A stretch of 64,000 nt of DNA from Bordetella parapertussis (lineage in GTDB: Bacteria > Pseudomonadota > Gammaproteobacteria > Burkholderiales > Thiobacillaceae). Every line of letters starts with the position of its first letter. Position 1 is the first letter of the stretch. A program made the translations under genes and the position numbers. Positions 38,958-51,399 of the stretch are shown here, piece after piece. The notes below the pieces were generated by a model. It did not search any database. It saw only the letters and a program-made list of their open reading frames with translations, and had not been told where the DNA came from. The DNA lies in NCBI GenBank assembly GCA_945890495.1, contig CAMDCO010000008.1:1-64000 (forward strand). Direction: 5' to 3'.

Positions 38958-40618
38958 ACGGCAGCCCCTTTACGAATCAGTTCGGCCGCGTGTTCACGCG
39001 TCGTCGCCGTCATTTCCAGTCCGCCCAACATGCGCGCGATCTCGTTGATACGCTCCTCGGCGTCCAGCCGACAGACCCCCGTTGTAGCCTGCCCGGCCTC
39101 CACCGTCTTGCTCACTGCGAACTGATAATCCGCAGCAGCGGCCACCTGCGGCAGATGCGTCACGCAGATCACTTGTCGATTGCGGCCGAGCGCCGCCAGC
39201 TTTTGTCCCAGCACACTGGCCACGCGCCCACCGATGCCGGCATCGACCTCGTCAAATACCAGGGTATCGCTACCCCGGTCTTCGGCCAACACCGTCTGCA
39301 AGGCCAGCCCAATGCGTGACAGTTCGCCGCCCGAGGCCGTCTGAGCCAAGGATTTCAGACCCTGGCCGGCATGCGGTGACACTTGGAATGCAACGCTATC
39401 CTGGCCCTGAGGCCCTGCCGCGCCGCGTTCCACGACGATCTCCAGACGACCGCCCGCCATGGCCAGTTCCTGCATCACCGCTGTCACCGCCAGCGCCAGC
39501 GGAACGGCGCCCTGAACACGCGCCGCGCTAAGACGATCGGCCTGCGTCTGCCATTGTCTTGCGGCCTCGCTCACCGCTGCCTGCAGTGCCTGAAGGTCGG
39601 CACTGGCCTGGGCCTCGGCCAGCCGTTGCTGCGTCACCACAAACAATTCCGGCAAGGCATCGACCGCCACCTGATGACGACGCGCCGTCGCACTGATATC
39701 CGCCATCCGCAACTCGATCTGGTTCAGGGCCTGCGGATCGATCTCGATCCGTTCCGCGTAGCGATTCAGGCTGCGTGCCGCTTCCTCAAGCTCAGCCATG
39801 GCGCTGTCGATCAAGGCTTGAGTCTCGGCGAGACAAGGATCGATTTCGGCCAAGCTGGCCAGACGCTGCCGCGCGCCGCTCAGCCGAGTCAGCGTGGCCG
39901 CCTCATCGCCCGCAAGCGTTGCGGCCACCTCTTGCGTCCCAGCCAACAAGTCGGCCGCGTGGGCGAGGCGGCTGTGTTCAACCTGAATCTGCGCCCATTC
40001 CTCCGGCTGCAGACCCAGCCGCCGCAGGTCGTCTGCCACCCATTGCCACTGCGACAGCGCCTGGGCCCGCATCTCGCCTTGGGAAGTCGCGTCAGCCAGA
40101 CGGTGCTCAGCCGCCTTCCAGTCCCGCCAAGTTACGGCCAGCGCCGCCGTGTCCGCCGCAAGACCGAGGGCCTCGTCGAGGATCTCCATCTGGCGTGCCG
40201 GTTTTAACAAGGAGTAATGCGCGTGCTGGCCGTGGATGTCGATCAGATATTCGCCCACGGACTTGAGTTGGGCCTGGGTCACGCTGATGCCGTTGATCTG
40301 CGCACGCGAACGGCCGCCCGTCTCCACCGTCCGCCGCACCAAACAAAGGCCCGGATCACCCACCAGATCCTGCTCTTGCAACCAGATAGCGGCGGGGCTC
40401 TCGTCGGGACAGGAAAACTCGGCATTGATCTCGGCCCGCTCGGCCCCCTGCCGAATAAGGTCCCCTTCCGCACGCCCCCCCAAGGCCAGATTGAGTGCGC
40501 CCAACAAAATGGATTTTCCAGCGCCCGTCTCGCCCGTCAGGACTCCAAAGCCGGACGAAAACGCAAGATCCAGCCGATGGACCAAAACAAAATCACGGAT
40601 CGAGAGGGACAGCAGCAT
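38954..40618 (-). CDS. recN: DNA repair protein RecN
   Basis: SMC-like ATPase in double-strand-break repair. 554 aa. N-terminal Walker A GETGAGKSILLGAL, a central coiled coil (about 160-380) and C-terminal signature SGGELSRIGLAL with Walker B TLVFDEVDAGIGG. Preceded by nadK with a 6-bp gap, so nadK-recN form an operon. Confidence 0.96.
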   Translation of the reverse strand: MLLSLSIRDFVLVHRLDLAFSSGFGVLTGETGAGKSILLGALNLALGGRAEGDLIRQGAERAEINAEFSCPDESPAAIWLQEQDLVGDPGLCLVRRTVETGGRSRAQINGISVTQAQLKSVGEYLIDIHGQHAHYSLLKPARQMEILDEALGLAADTAALAVTWRDWKAAEHRLADATSQGEMRAQALSQWQWVADDLRRLGLQPEEWAQIQVEHSRLAHAADLLAGTQEVAATLAGDEAATLTRLSGARQRLASLAEIDPCLAETQALIDSAMAELEEAARSLNRYAERIEIDPQALNQIELRMADISATARRHQVAVDALPELFVVTQQRLAEAQASADLQALQAAVSEAARQWQTQADRLSAARVQGAVPLALAVTAVMQELAMAGGRLEIVVERGAAGPQGQDSVAFQVSPHAGQGLKSLAQTASGGELSRIGLALQTVLAEDRGSDTLVFDEVDAGIGGRVASVLGQKLAALGRNRQVICVTHLPQVAAAADYQFAVSKTVEAGQATTGVCRLDAEERINEIARMLGGLEMTATTREHAAELIRKGAAV

Positions 40619-40624
40619 CGCGGA

Positions 40625-41497
40625 TCAGAGCTTTTCGCCCCAATGCAGCTTCTGTCGCAGGGTGTCGTAGTAATTGTGGTTGACGGGGTGCAACAGGCGC
40701 ACAGTATTGGCGGCACGGCGCACGATGACACGCTGACCAACACTCAGGTCGAAGTGATCCTGACCATCAAAGTGCACGCGCGCATCGGCCGCATGGATGA
40801 GATTGATCTCAATCTCGAAATGGCTGTTGACCGCAATCGGTCGGGCCGACAGGGTGTGCGGACAGATCGGTGCCAACACCACCGCCTCCAAGGTCGGGTG
40901 CAGGATAGGGCCGCCCGCCGACAGGGCGTAGGCCGTCGAACCCGTCGGGGTCGCCACCACCAGACCATCGGCGCGCTGGCTGTACACAAACTGGCCGTCG
41001 ATATAGACCTCAAACTCGATCAAGCGGCCCATCGCCCCCTTGCTGACCACCACATCGTTAAAGGCATGTGTCGCCAGCAGTTGGCTGTCGCCGTCCTCGA
41101 CACGACAGTCGAACAGGATGCGTTCCTCAATCTGGTGCGCCCCGCCTAACATCTCCTGCAAGGTCTGGATCATGGTGTCCACAGAGACATCGGCCAGAAA
41201 ACCTAGGCGACCTTGGTTGACCCCGATCAGCGGCACCTGATAATCCGCTATCCGGCGCGCCATATGCAGCATAGTGCCATCGCCACCCAGGACAATGGCC
41301 AGGTCAGCCTGAGCGCCAATCTCTTCGAAACTGGCTAGGCGCGCATCACCCGCACCGCACAGCCCAACGGTCTCGGGCATCACCAAAACCTCATAGCCCG
41401 ATCGGGTCAGCCAGGCATTGAGACGCGTCAGCGAACCGCAAGCGACAGCGCTCTCATATTTACCAACCAATGCAATGGTCTTGAAAAGTGTGGACAT
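40625..41497 (-). CDS. nadK: NAD kinase
   Basis: Phosphorylates NAD to NADP. 290 aa. Diagnostic GGDGTMLHMAR (phosphate-binding), GVNQGRLGFLAD, and the conserved TPTGSTAYALSAGGPI segment. First gene of the nadK-recN operon; divergent from hrcA across 73 bp, in which I see no CIRCE element. Confidence 0.96.
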   Translation of the reverse strand: MSTLFKTIALVGKYESAVACGSLTRLNAWLTRSGYEVLVMPETVGLCGAGDARLASFEEIGAQADLAIVLGGDGTMLHMARRIADYQVPLIGVNQGRLGFLADVSVDTMIQTLQEMLGGAHQIEERILFDCRVEDGDSQLLATHAFNDVVVSKGAMGRLIEFEVYIDGQFVYSQRADGLVVATPTGSTAYALSAGGPILHPTLEAVVLAPICPHTLSARPIAVNSHFEIEINLIHAADARVHFDGQDHFDLSVGQRVIVRRAANTVRLLHPVNHNYYDTLRQKLHWGEKL

Positions 41498-41570
41498 AGC
41501 GTAGGATTATAGGGGCTGAGATAATAAAACTGACTGAAACTGACAAGGATGCTGCGCCACCAGGCGCCAA

Positions 41571-42638
41571 ATGAGACCCATGGATTATGGCATGCCGCCA
41601 AGCGCTGAACTAAAACCCCGTGCCCGCACCCTGCTCAAGACGCTGGTTGAACGCTATATCCATGACGGACAGCCGGTCGGTTCACGGACGCTGGCCCATC
41701 ATGCGGGCCTTGACCTATCACCCGCCTCGATCCGCAACATCATGTCCGACCTTGAGGAGGGGGGCTTCATCACCAGCCCGCACACCTCGGCCGGTCGCAT
41801 CCCAACCCCGCGTGGCTACCGGCTGTTCGTCGATACCCTGCTGACCGTCAAGCCCCTGAACGAGCCCGATCGCAACCAGATCGAGACCGCCCTCCTGTCC
41901 AACAACCAGGCCAGCGATCCCCATCGCATTATCACCACGGCGGCCACCTTGCTCTCGGAGCTGACCCAGTTCGCGAGTATCGTCGCCGTCTCCAGGCGCC
42001 GCGAACCTAGTTTTCGGCAGATCGAATTCCTACGCCTCTCAGACACCCGCGTCCTACTCATCATCATCACCGATGAGGGCGATGTACAGAACCGGATCCT
42101 GTTTACCGACCGCGCGTACGGCCAGGAACAACTCTCCCGCGCCGCGAGCCATTTCAACAGCCACTACGCCGGCCTGACCTTCGAGGCCGTTCGGCCGCGC
42201 CTAAAACAGGAGCTGTCCGGCCTGCGCGCCGACATCAGCGCCCTGATGGCCATGGCCGTCGAGGTCGGCAACGAGACCCTGAATGCCGCCAGCGAGCAGT
42301 ATGTGGTGAGCGGTGAATCCAACCTGTTGCATACCCCGGAGCTGTCCTACAACATGGATCGGATGCGCGAGCTATTCCGCCTGTTTGAACACCGCACTGA
42401 ACTGATGCAGCTGCTAAATCTCGGCCACCACGCCAACGGCATCCAGATGTTCATCGGTGCCGAGGCGGGCGTAGCCTCGCTCGACGAATGCAGCGTCGTG
42501 GCGGCCCCCTATTCCGTCAACGGCGAGGTGGTCGGCACCCTGAGCGTCATTGGCCCGACCCGGATGGCCTATGAACGCGTCATCCCCATCGTCGATATCA
42601 CCTCGCGCCTGTTATCCAGTGCGCTCAGTCACCCCTAA
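41571..42638 (+). CDS. hrcA: Heat-inducible transcription repressor HrcA
   Basis: Repressor of groE/dnaK-type heat-shock genes through CIRCE. 355 aa from ATG 41571 (ATG 41580 also possible). N-terminal winged helix (GQPVGSRTLAHHAGLDLSPASIRNIMSDLEE, TSAGRIPTPRGYR), then a GAF-like and inserted dimerisation domain ending GEVVGTLSVIGPTRMAYERVI. No CIRCE inverted repeat is visible at its own promoter or elsewhere in the window. Its stop lies in the first unit of an 11-bp tandem repeat. Confidence 0.95.
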   Translation: MRPMDYGMPPSAELKPRARTLLKTLVERYIHDGQPVGSRTLAHHAGLDLSPASIRNIMSDLEEGGFITSPHTSAGRIPTPRGYRLFVDTLLTVKPLNEPDRNQIETALLSNNQASDPHRIITTAATLLSELTQFASIVAVSRRREPSFRQIEFLRLSDTRVLLIIITDEGDVQNRILFTDRAYGQEQLSRAASHFNSHYAGLTFEAVRPRLKQELSGLRADISALMAMAVEVGNETLNAASEQYVVSGESNLLHTPELSYNMDRMRELFRLFEHRTELMQLLNLGHHANGIQMFIGAEAGVASLDECSVVAAPYSVNGEVVGTLSVIGPTRMAYERVIPIVDITSRLLSSALSHP

Positions 42639-42726
42639 ATCACCCTAAGTTGCCCCTAAGTTGCCCCTAAGTCATCCCTAAGTCATCCCTAAGTCATCCC
42701 TAAGTCACCCCTAAGTCACCCCTGAA
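42629..42726. repeat. 11-bp tandem repeat (about nine units) between hrcA and hemH
   Basis: Nine units of TCAyCCCTAAG-type sequence (variants TTGCCCCTAAG, TCATCCCTAAG, TCACCCCTAAG; the second unit is 10 bp) run from the last codons of hrcA to 11 bp before hemH. Every unit contains a TAA or TGA in one frame. Copy number could vary by slippage. Confidence 0.9.
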
Positions 42727-42736
42727 AGAAGCGTTC

Positions 42737-43753
42737 ATGCCCCTGTTTGCATCGCCTTACTTGCCTGAACCGCCCCTGCGCCCAAGCGTCACCCAGCATC
42801 GCAAAGGGGTGTTACTGGTTAATCTGGGGACACCGGATAGCCCTACCGCCCCGGATGTGCGCCGCTATCTAAAGGAATTCCTGTCCGATCCCCGCGTCGT
42901 CGAACTGCCGAGCCTGCTCTGGCAACCCATCCTGCGCGGCCTCATTCTCAACACCCGACCGGCCAAATCAGCGCGCAAATACGCCAGCATCTGGACCCCG
43001 GACGGCTCTCCGCTGCTCGTTCACACCCTGCGCCTCGCCGCGAAACTGGAAGCGGCCCTAGAAGACACCCGCGTCGTTACCGCGATGCGCTACGGTCAAC
43101 CCTCCATCGCCACCGGCCTGGAAGAACTGCGCGCCGCCGGCTGTGATCGCATCGTTATCCTGCCCCTCTACCCGCAATACGCCGCCAGCACCGTGGGGAG
43201 CGTCTATGACGCCGTCTTTGCCACGCTGCAACGCTGGCGCAACCAACCCGAGTTGCGCCTGGTCCGACAATACTTCGACCACCCGGCACACATCGAGGCC
43301 CTCAAACAACGAGTCTTGGGCTACTGGCAACAACACGGCCGCCCGGATTGCCTGCTGATGAGTTTTCACGGCCTGCCGCAAAAAAGCGCCGAACAGGGCG
43401 ACCCGTATGCCAACGAATGTCTCTACACGGGCCGCGCCTTGGCCGATGCCCTGGAACTCCCCGAGGAGGGGTATCGGATCACCTTCCAGTCCCGTTTCGG
43501 CCTGCAAGAGTGGTTGAAACCCTATACGGACGAGACCCTGCGCACCTTGGCCAAAGAGGGATGCCGGCGCGTCGATGCCCTCTGCCCGGGTTTTGCCACC
43601 GACTGTCTGGAGACCCTAGAAGAGATTGCCATGGAAGGAAAGGAGACCTTCCTTGGCGCGGGCGGGCGGGAGTTCCACTACATCCCGGCCCTCAACGACA
43701 GTGATCTGGGCGTGAGCATGCTGCAAGCCATCGTGGCCAGCCACGATGCCTGA
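42737..43753 (+). CDS. hemH: Ferrochelatase
   Basis: Inserts Fe2+ into protoporphyrin IX, the last haem step. 338 aa. N-terminal GVLLVNLGTPDSP, the catalytic-histidine segment LLMSFHGLPQKS, and the GYRITFQSRFG / CPGFATDCLETLEEI patterns are present. Follows hrcA; the tandem repeat between them occupies the ribosome-binding approach, with GAAAGAAG just before the ATG. Confidence 0.96.
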   Translation: MPLFASPYLPEPPLRPSVTQHRKGVLLVNLGTPDSPTAPDVRRYLKEFLSDPRVVELPSLLWQPILRGLILNTRPAKSARKYASIWTPDGSPLLVHTLRLAAKLEAALEDTRVVTAMRYGQPSIATGLEELRAAGCDRIVILPLYPQYAASTVGSVYDAVFATLQRWRNQPELRLVRQYFDHPAHIEALKQRVLGYWQQHGRPDCLLMSFHGLPQKSAEQGDPYANECLYTGRALADALELPEEGYRITFQSRFGLQEWLKPYTDETLRTLAKEGCRRVDALCPGFATDCLETLEEIAMEGKETFLGAGGREFHYIPALNDSDLGVSMLQAIVASHDA

Positions 43754-43759
43754 TCAGCC

Positions 43760-45271
43760 TTATAAATCCTGACCCAGCCGCCCCAGCATCTCCAAGCCCC
43801 AGGCCACACCGAAACCCGTCACCTCCGTGTCCACCGCGCCGAGACCGTCCTTGCAGCGGCTCGCGGACAGGTCCATGTGTAGCCAAGGCCGATCCTCCAC
43901 AAAGCGTTTCAGGAACAGTGCCGCCAAGATATGGTCGGCCTCACCCTCCAAGGTGCATTGCTTGACATCGGCGATCTCGGAATCGAGCGCCGAGTCATAA
44001 TCGGCCGCCAGCGGAAAGGCGCAGACCCGCTCCCCCGTGGCCACACCCGCCGCCACGGCCTCGCCCAACAGCGTCTCACGATTAGACAAAACCCCCGAAT
44101 AACGCGTCCCCAATGCGGTATGCATCGAACCGGTCAGGGTTGCAAAATCGAGGATGGCATCAGGTTTAGCGCGCGCGGCCAAGGTCAAGGTATCAGCCAG
44201 AACCATGCGCCCCTCGGCATCGGTATGAACCACCTCAATCGTCGTGCCGTTTAAGGCCGTCACGACGGCATTCTGGGTATAGGCCTCCGGGCTGAGATGG
44301 TTTTCGGCCACCGCCAGCCAGGCCGTCAAACGCAGCGGCAACTTGAGTCGCGTGGCCGCCAACAAGATCCCTAGAACGACCGCCGAACCGTTCATGTCCT
44401 CATGCATCCCCGACATATAGCGGGCCGGCTTCAGGTTGTGCCCGCCGGTATCGAAGCAAATGCCCTTGCCGACCAAGGCAAGATCCCCCCCGCTCCGTTT
44501 TCCGTTCGTCGGCCGCCCGTCATAGACCAGCTTGACGATGGCGGCATCGGCCTGTGATGAGCCCCGCTGTGAACCCTGCGCGACCGCGACAAAGGCCCCC
44601 GCCCCCATCGTGCGCAACTTCTCCAGTCCATAAGTCGTCATCTGCCAACCCTGCCCACGCGCCAAACCGGCCACCTCTTTTCGATAACGACCGGGCGTCA
44701 ATAGATTGGGCGGCATCAAGGTCAGGTGCCGGGTTAAGGTGTTGGCCTCGGCCAACGCTCGCAGACGCGGCAGATCAGGCAAGGTCGCCGCACCTTGCAA
44801 GGTTAATTTTTTTAATGCCGTCGGCCGGGGCTTCGTCTTCAAGGTGGGCAAGGGGCTGGCATTGAGCCAGACGCAATACGCCGCTGCCGCCAACATTCGC
44901 GCCCGAAAATCGTCCGGGCCATAGACCGCCACATGCAGGCGCTCCGCATGTTCTGCCAGAAGCGGCTTGAGGGCCTCGCGCAAACGGGTATGCACCGCGA
45001 AGCTTGCACCCCCGGCCGGAACCCTGACCCAACTCACCAAGGCCCCGCCGGACATTTCGACCCACACGGGCTTGTCGGTCAGCGCCTTACTACGCCGCCG
45101 CGCCAAGTTGGCCTGCAGCGCCTCCAACCCAGGGGCTCCCTGCCCGACCTCGGGCCAAGCACCCTCCTCAGGAAAAATCAGGCACAAATGCTGCACCCCT
45201 TTGGGCCACTCGGACATGACCGTCTTGATCAAACGGGCCGTGGCCAACTCGGGCCGATCAGATACTTTCAT
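43760..45271 (-). CDS. M17 leucyl aminopeptidase-family protein
   Basis: 503 aa. C-terminal catalytic domain has the family metal and active-site residues: VGKGICFDTGGHNLKP, HEDMNGSA and HTDAEGRMVLADTL. The N-terminal half is divergent from PepA, so it is called a family member and not pepA. Cytosolic, no signal peptide. Convergent with hemH, 6 bp apart. Confidence 0.92.
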   Translation of the reverse strand: MKVSDRPELATARLIKTVMSEWPKGVQHLCLIFPEEGAWPEVGQGAPGLEALQANLARRRSKALTDKPVWVEMSGGALVSWVRVPAGGASFAVHTRLREALKPLLAEHAERLHVAVYGPDDFRARMLAAAAYCVWLNASPLPTLKTKPRPTALKKLTLQGAATLPDLPRLRALAEANTLTRHLTLMPPNLLTPGRYRKEVAGLARGQGWQMTTYGLEKLRTMGAGAFVAVAQGSQRGSSQADAAIVKLVYDGRPTNGKRSGGDLALVGKGICFDTGGHNLKPARYMSGMHEDMNGSAVVLGILLAATRLKLPLRLTAWLAVAENHLSPEAYTQNAVVTALNGTTIEVVHTDAEGRMVLADTLTLAARAKPDAILDFATLTGSMHTALGTRYSGVLSNRETLLGEAVAAGVATGERVCAFPLAADYDSALDSEIADVKQCTLEGEADHILAALFLKRFVEDRPWLHMDLSASRCKDGLGAVDTEVTGFGVAWGLEMLGRLGQDL

Positions 45272-45464
45272 ATGGCTCCACTATTAAGAAAATGAATACT
45301 CGGTATTAAATTGACTCAAGGCCCAATGGCGGTGAAAATTGGTTCTCAATGTACGCGATTCCTTACGCTATCAAAAACGCCAACCAAAAACGCATCACAT
45401 CGAATTTGAAACCCTCGAATTCTCAGGCACAACCGCTATAAGCGCCCCTTCGGAGAGCTATACC

Positions 45465-48149
<2,685 letters not shown>

Positions 48150-48169
48150 GCCAAAGGATCAGGAACATC

Positions 48170-49495
48170 ATGACGACACAGAAGGAAATCCTCGTCCCCG
48201 ATATCGGCGGCTTTGACGCGGTCGAGATCATTGAGGTACTGGTTGCCGTTGGCGATACCATCAGCAAAGAACAGACCCTCATCACCCTCGAATCCGACAA
48301 GGCCTCGATGGAGATCCCCAGTCCAGCGGCCGGCATTGTGCGCGAGATCAAGATCAAACTCGGCGACAAGGTCTCAGAAGGCCACCCGATCTTGGTTCTG
48401 GAAACAACCGAAAACGCGGGGGCAACAACGGCCGCCACGGCACCCGTGGTGACCTCTTTCACCCCGCCCGCAGCAGAAACAGCCGCCGCCGTGCCGCCGC
48501 CCTCGCGCCCAGCCCCTGCCGTTCCGACCCCCATCGCCCCGAAAGACACCCCCAACCCGATCGCCGAACGCGTTGAATTTGCCCCCGGAAAGCTACCGCA
48601 CGCCAGCCCCTCGGTGCGCCGTTTTGCCCGCGAACTGGGGGCCAACCTGGCGCTCATAACCGGCTCCGGCGCACATGGCCGCATCCTCAAGGAAGATGTG
48701 CAGGCCTGGGTCAAAGGCGAACTCGCCAAGCCGCGCAACGAGGCACAAGGCTTTGCCCTGCCTACGGCCCCGGTCATCGACTTCAGCAAATTCGGCCCAA
48801 TCGAAACCCAAGCGCTCCCGCGTATCAAGAAGCTGTCCGGCGCCAACCTGCACCGCAACTGGATCACGGCCCCGCATGTCACCCAGTTCGACGAGGCCGA
48901 CATCACCGATCTGGAAGACTTCCGCAAGTCCATGGGCGACGACGCGGCCAAGAAAGGCGTCAAGCTCACCCTGCTCGCCTTCATGATGAAGGCCGTGGTC
49001 AATGCCCTGCGTACCTACCCGAACTTCAACGCCTCGCTGAATCCGGATGGCGAGAGCCTGATCCTCAAGCAGTACTTCCACATCGGCTTTGCCTGCGACA
49101 CGCCTGATGGTCTAGTGGTCCCCGTGATCCGCGATGTCAACCAAAAGGATGTCATGGCCATCGCCCGCGACCTGGCTGACCTCTCTGCCCGTGCCCGTGA
49201 ACGCAAGCTCAAGGTTGAGGAGATGCAAGGGGGCTGCTTCACCATTTCCAGCCTGGGCGGCATCGGCGGCACGGCCTTCACGCCCATTATCAACTGCCCG
49301 GAAGTCGCCATTCTGGGACTCTCCCGCGCCGACATAAAACCGGTCTGGAACAAGACAACCAAGGCCTTTGAGCCACGCCTGATGCTGCCGCTATCCCTGT
49401 CTTACGACCATCGCGTCGTCGACGGTGCCGATGGCGCGCGCTTCACCAGCCACCTGCGCCTGATGCTGTCGGATCTCCGCCGCCTGTTGTTGTGA
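48170..49495 (+). CDS. aceF: Dihydrolipoamide acetyltransferase (PDH E2), one lipoyl domain
   Basis: 441 aa. Single N-terminal lipoyl domain (about 1-80) with the lipoyl lysine in ESDKASME, an Ala/Pro-rich hinge (90-135), peripheral subunit-binding domain (about 145-185, HASPSVRRFARELG) and C-terminal acyltransferase core with YDHRVVDGADGARF. E. coli AceF has three lipoyl domains, so this is the short form. 20 bp after aceE. Confidence 0.97.
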   Translation: MTTQKEILVPDIGGFDAVEIIEVLVAVGDTISKEQTLITLESDKASMEIPSPAAGIVREIKIKLGDKVSEGHPILVLETTENAGATTAATAPVVTSFTPPAAETAAAVPPPSRPAPAVPTPIAPKDTPNPIAERVEFAPGKLPHASPSVRRFARELGANLALITGSGAHGRILKEDVQAWVKGELAKPRNEAQGFALPTAPVIDFSKFGPIETQALPRIKKLSGANLHRNWITAPHVTQFDEADITDLEDFRKSMGDDAAKKGVKLTLLAFMMKAVVNALRTYPNFNASLNPDGESLILKQYFHIGFACDTPDGLVVPVIRDVNQKDVMAIARDLADLSARARERKLKVEEMQGGCFTISSLGGIGGTAFTPIINCPEVAILGLSRADIKPVWNKTTKAFEPRLMLPLSLSYDHRVVDGADGARFTSHLRLMLSDLRRLLL

Positions 49496-49597
49496 TTAAA
49501 TAAGCGGATGCATGCAGACGCGCCATCCCACGCTGTAGGGACGCAATCCTCTGTGCGACCCATCCTCCTAACGAGACGATCTATTTAAAGGCCCATC

Positions 49598-51364
49598 ATG
49601 AGCAGCACCGTTAAAGTCCCGGACATCGGCGGGTTTGATGCCGTCGAAATCATCGAAATCCTCGTGCAACCGGGTGACACGGTCAGCAAGGAGCAGTCCC
49701 TCATCACCCTCGAATCCGACAAGGCCTCGATGGACATCCCCTGCCCGCAGGCCGGTGTCATCAAGAAGCTGCTGGTAAAGGTCGGCGACAAGGTATCGGA
49801 GGGCACGCCCATTGTGGAAATGGAGGCGGCAAGCGAGGCATCGAGCGGCAAGGCTGCACCGGCTATGCCCTCCCCTACACCGGCCGCCCCTGCCCCGGCC
49901 TCTCCAGCACCCACCGCCCCGGCGGCCGCACCCACCCCGCAGACCTCAGACCTCAGCACTCAAGTACTGGTGCTTGGTGCCGGCCCCGGCGGCTACACCG
50001 CAGCCTTCCGCGCCGCCGATCTGGGCAAGAAGGTGGTCTTGGTGGAACGCTACCCCAGCTTGGGCGGCGTCTGCCTCAATGTGGGCTGCATTCCGTCCAA
50101 GGCCCTGCTGCACGCCGCCAAGGTGATCACCGAGGCCGAAGAAATGGCGCATCACGGCGTCACCTTCGCCAAGCCCGTGGTGGACCTCGACACCCTGCGC
50201 AACTGGAAGGCCACCGATGTCGTCGCCAAGCTGACCGGTGGCCTGATGGGTCTCGCCAAGGCGCGCCATGTCACCGTCATCCAGGGCACGGCACAATTTA
50301 CCAGCCCGAACACCGTTTCCATACGGGGTGCAGACGGCAATACGCAAACCCTTCGCTTCGAACACGCCATCATCGCCGCCGGATCCTCAGCCATCAAACT
50401 GCCGTTTCAGCCGGACGACCCGCGTGTCATCGACTCTACCGGTGCGCTGGCGCTGGCCGATGTACCTCCGCGCCTTTTGGTCATCGGCGGCGGCATCATC
50501 GGTCTGGAAATGGGCACGGTGTACGACGCCCTCGGCAGCCGTGTCACCGTGGTCGAGCGCGGCCCGCAACTCATCCCTGGCTGCGACCCCGATCTGGTCA
50601 AGCCGCTGGCCAAACGCATGAGTGGCCGCTTCGAGGCCATCCGCCTGTCCACCGGCGTCACCGGTATGGCGGCCAAAGAGGATGGCATCCATGTCACTCT
50701 GGACGCCAATGGCACCGCAGAGACGGCCGTGTTTGACCGCGTCCTGGTCGCCATTGGCCGCCGTCCCAACGGCCGGCAGATCGCCGCCGAGGCCGCTGGT
50801 GTCACCGTGGATGAATACGGCTTTATCCCCGTGGACAAGCAAATGCGCACCCATGTGCCGCACATCTTCGCCATCGGCGATGTCGTCGGCCAACCCATGC
50901 TCGCGCACAAGGCCGTACACGAAGGCAAGGTCGCCGCCGAGGTGATCGCCGGGCACAAGGTCGAGTTCCAGGCCCTGGTCATCCCCTCGGTCGCCTACAC
51001 CGACCCCGAGATCGCCTGGGTGGGCATGACCGAGACCGAGGCCAAGGCCAAAGGTATCGCCATCGAGAAACAAAGCTTCCCTTGGGCCGCCAGCGGACGG
51101 GCGCTGTCCATCAGCCGTACCGAGGGCAGCACCAAGATGATCATCGACCCCGAAACGCATCGCATCATCGGCGTCGGTATCGTCGGCACCAACGCCGGAG
51201 AGCTGTTGGCCGAGGCCTGTCTTGCCATCGAAATGGGGGCGGTACCCGAAGACATCGGCCTCACCATCCACGCCCACCCGACCCTGTCTGAAACGGTGTG
51301 CTTCGCGGCCGAAATGCTCGACGGCACCATCACCGACTTTCTGCCGCCCAAGAAAAAGGCCTGA
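49598..51364 (+). CDS. lpd: Dihydrolipoamide dehydrogenase with N-terminal lipoyl domain (PDH E3)
   Basis: Reoxidises the lipoyl group with NAD. 588 aa: lipoyl domain (about 1-80, ESDKASMD), Ala/Pro linker (about 85-120), then a class I disulfide oxidoreductase with FAD-binding [17 protein letters not shown], redox-active [20 protein letters not shown] site [10 protein letters not shown] and C-terminal HAHPTLSE with the catalytic His-Glu. A lipoylated E3 is known in several betaproteobacteria and Neisseria. 102 bp after aceF; a 35-bp exact match links both lipoyl domains. Confidence 0.97.
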   Translation: MSSTVKVPDIGGFDAVEIIEILVQPGDTVSKEQSLITLESDKASMDIPCPQAGVIKKLLVKVGDKVSEGTPIVEMEAASEASSGKAAPAMPSPTPAAPAPASPAPTAPAAAPTPQTSDLSTQVLVLGAGPGGYTAAFRAADLGKKVVLVERYPSLGGVCLNVGCIPSKALLHAAKVITEAEEMAHHGVTFAKPVVDLDTLRNWKATDVVAKLTGGLMGLAKARHVTVIQGTAQFTSPNTVSIRGADGNTQTLRFEHAIIAAGSSAIKLPFQPDDPRVIDSTGALALADVPPRLLVIGGGIIGLEMGTVYDALGSRVTVVERGPQLIPGCDPDLVKPLAKRMSGRFEAIRLSTGVTGMAAKEDGIHVTLDANGTAETAVFDRVLVAIGRRPNGRQIAAEAAGVTVDEYGFIPVDKQMRTHVPHIFAIGDVVGQPMLAHKAVHEGKVAAEVIAGHKVEFQALVIPSVAYTDPEIAWVGMTETEAKAKGIAIEKQSFPWAASGRALSISRTEGSTKMIIDPETHRIIGVGIVGTNAGELLAEACLAIEMGAVPEDIGLTIHAHPTLSETVCFAAEMLDGTITDFLPPKKKA

Positions 51365-51399
51365 TCCAACGAATCCGTCTTGCGCGATAATCGCGCCCC

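Noticed and set aside
41498-41570. CIRCE operator at the hrcA promoter
   Set aside because: I looked for the TTAGCACTC-N9-GAGTGCTAA pattern and saw none in this gap or before htpG.
42629-42726. Possible CRISPR or attachment site
   Set aside because: Unit length is 11 bp with no spacers; it is a minisatellite.
45339-45464. Earlier start for aceE
   Set aside because: The added 42 residues are unlike the family, and a good ribosome site precedes ATG 45465.
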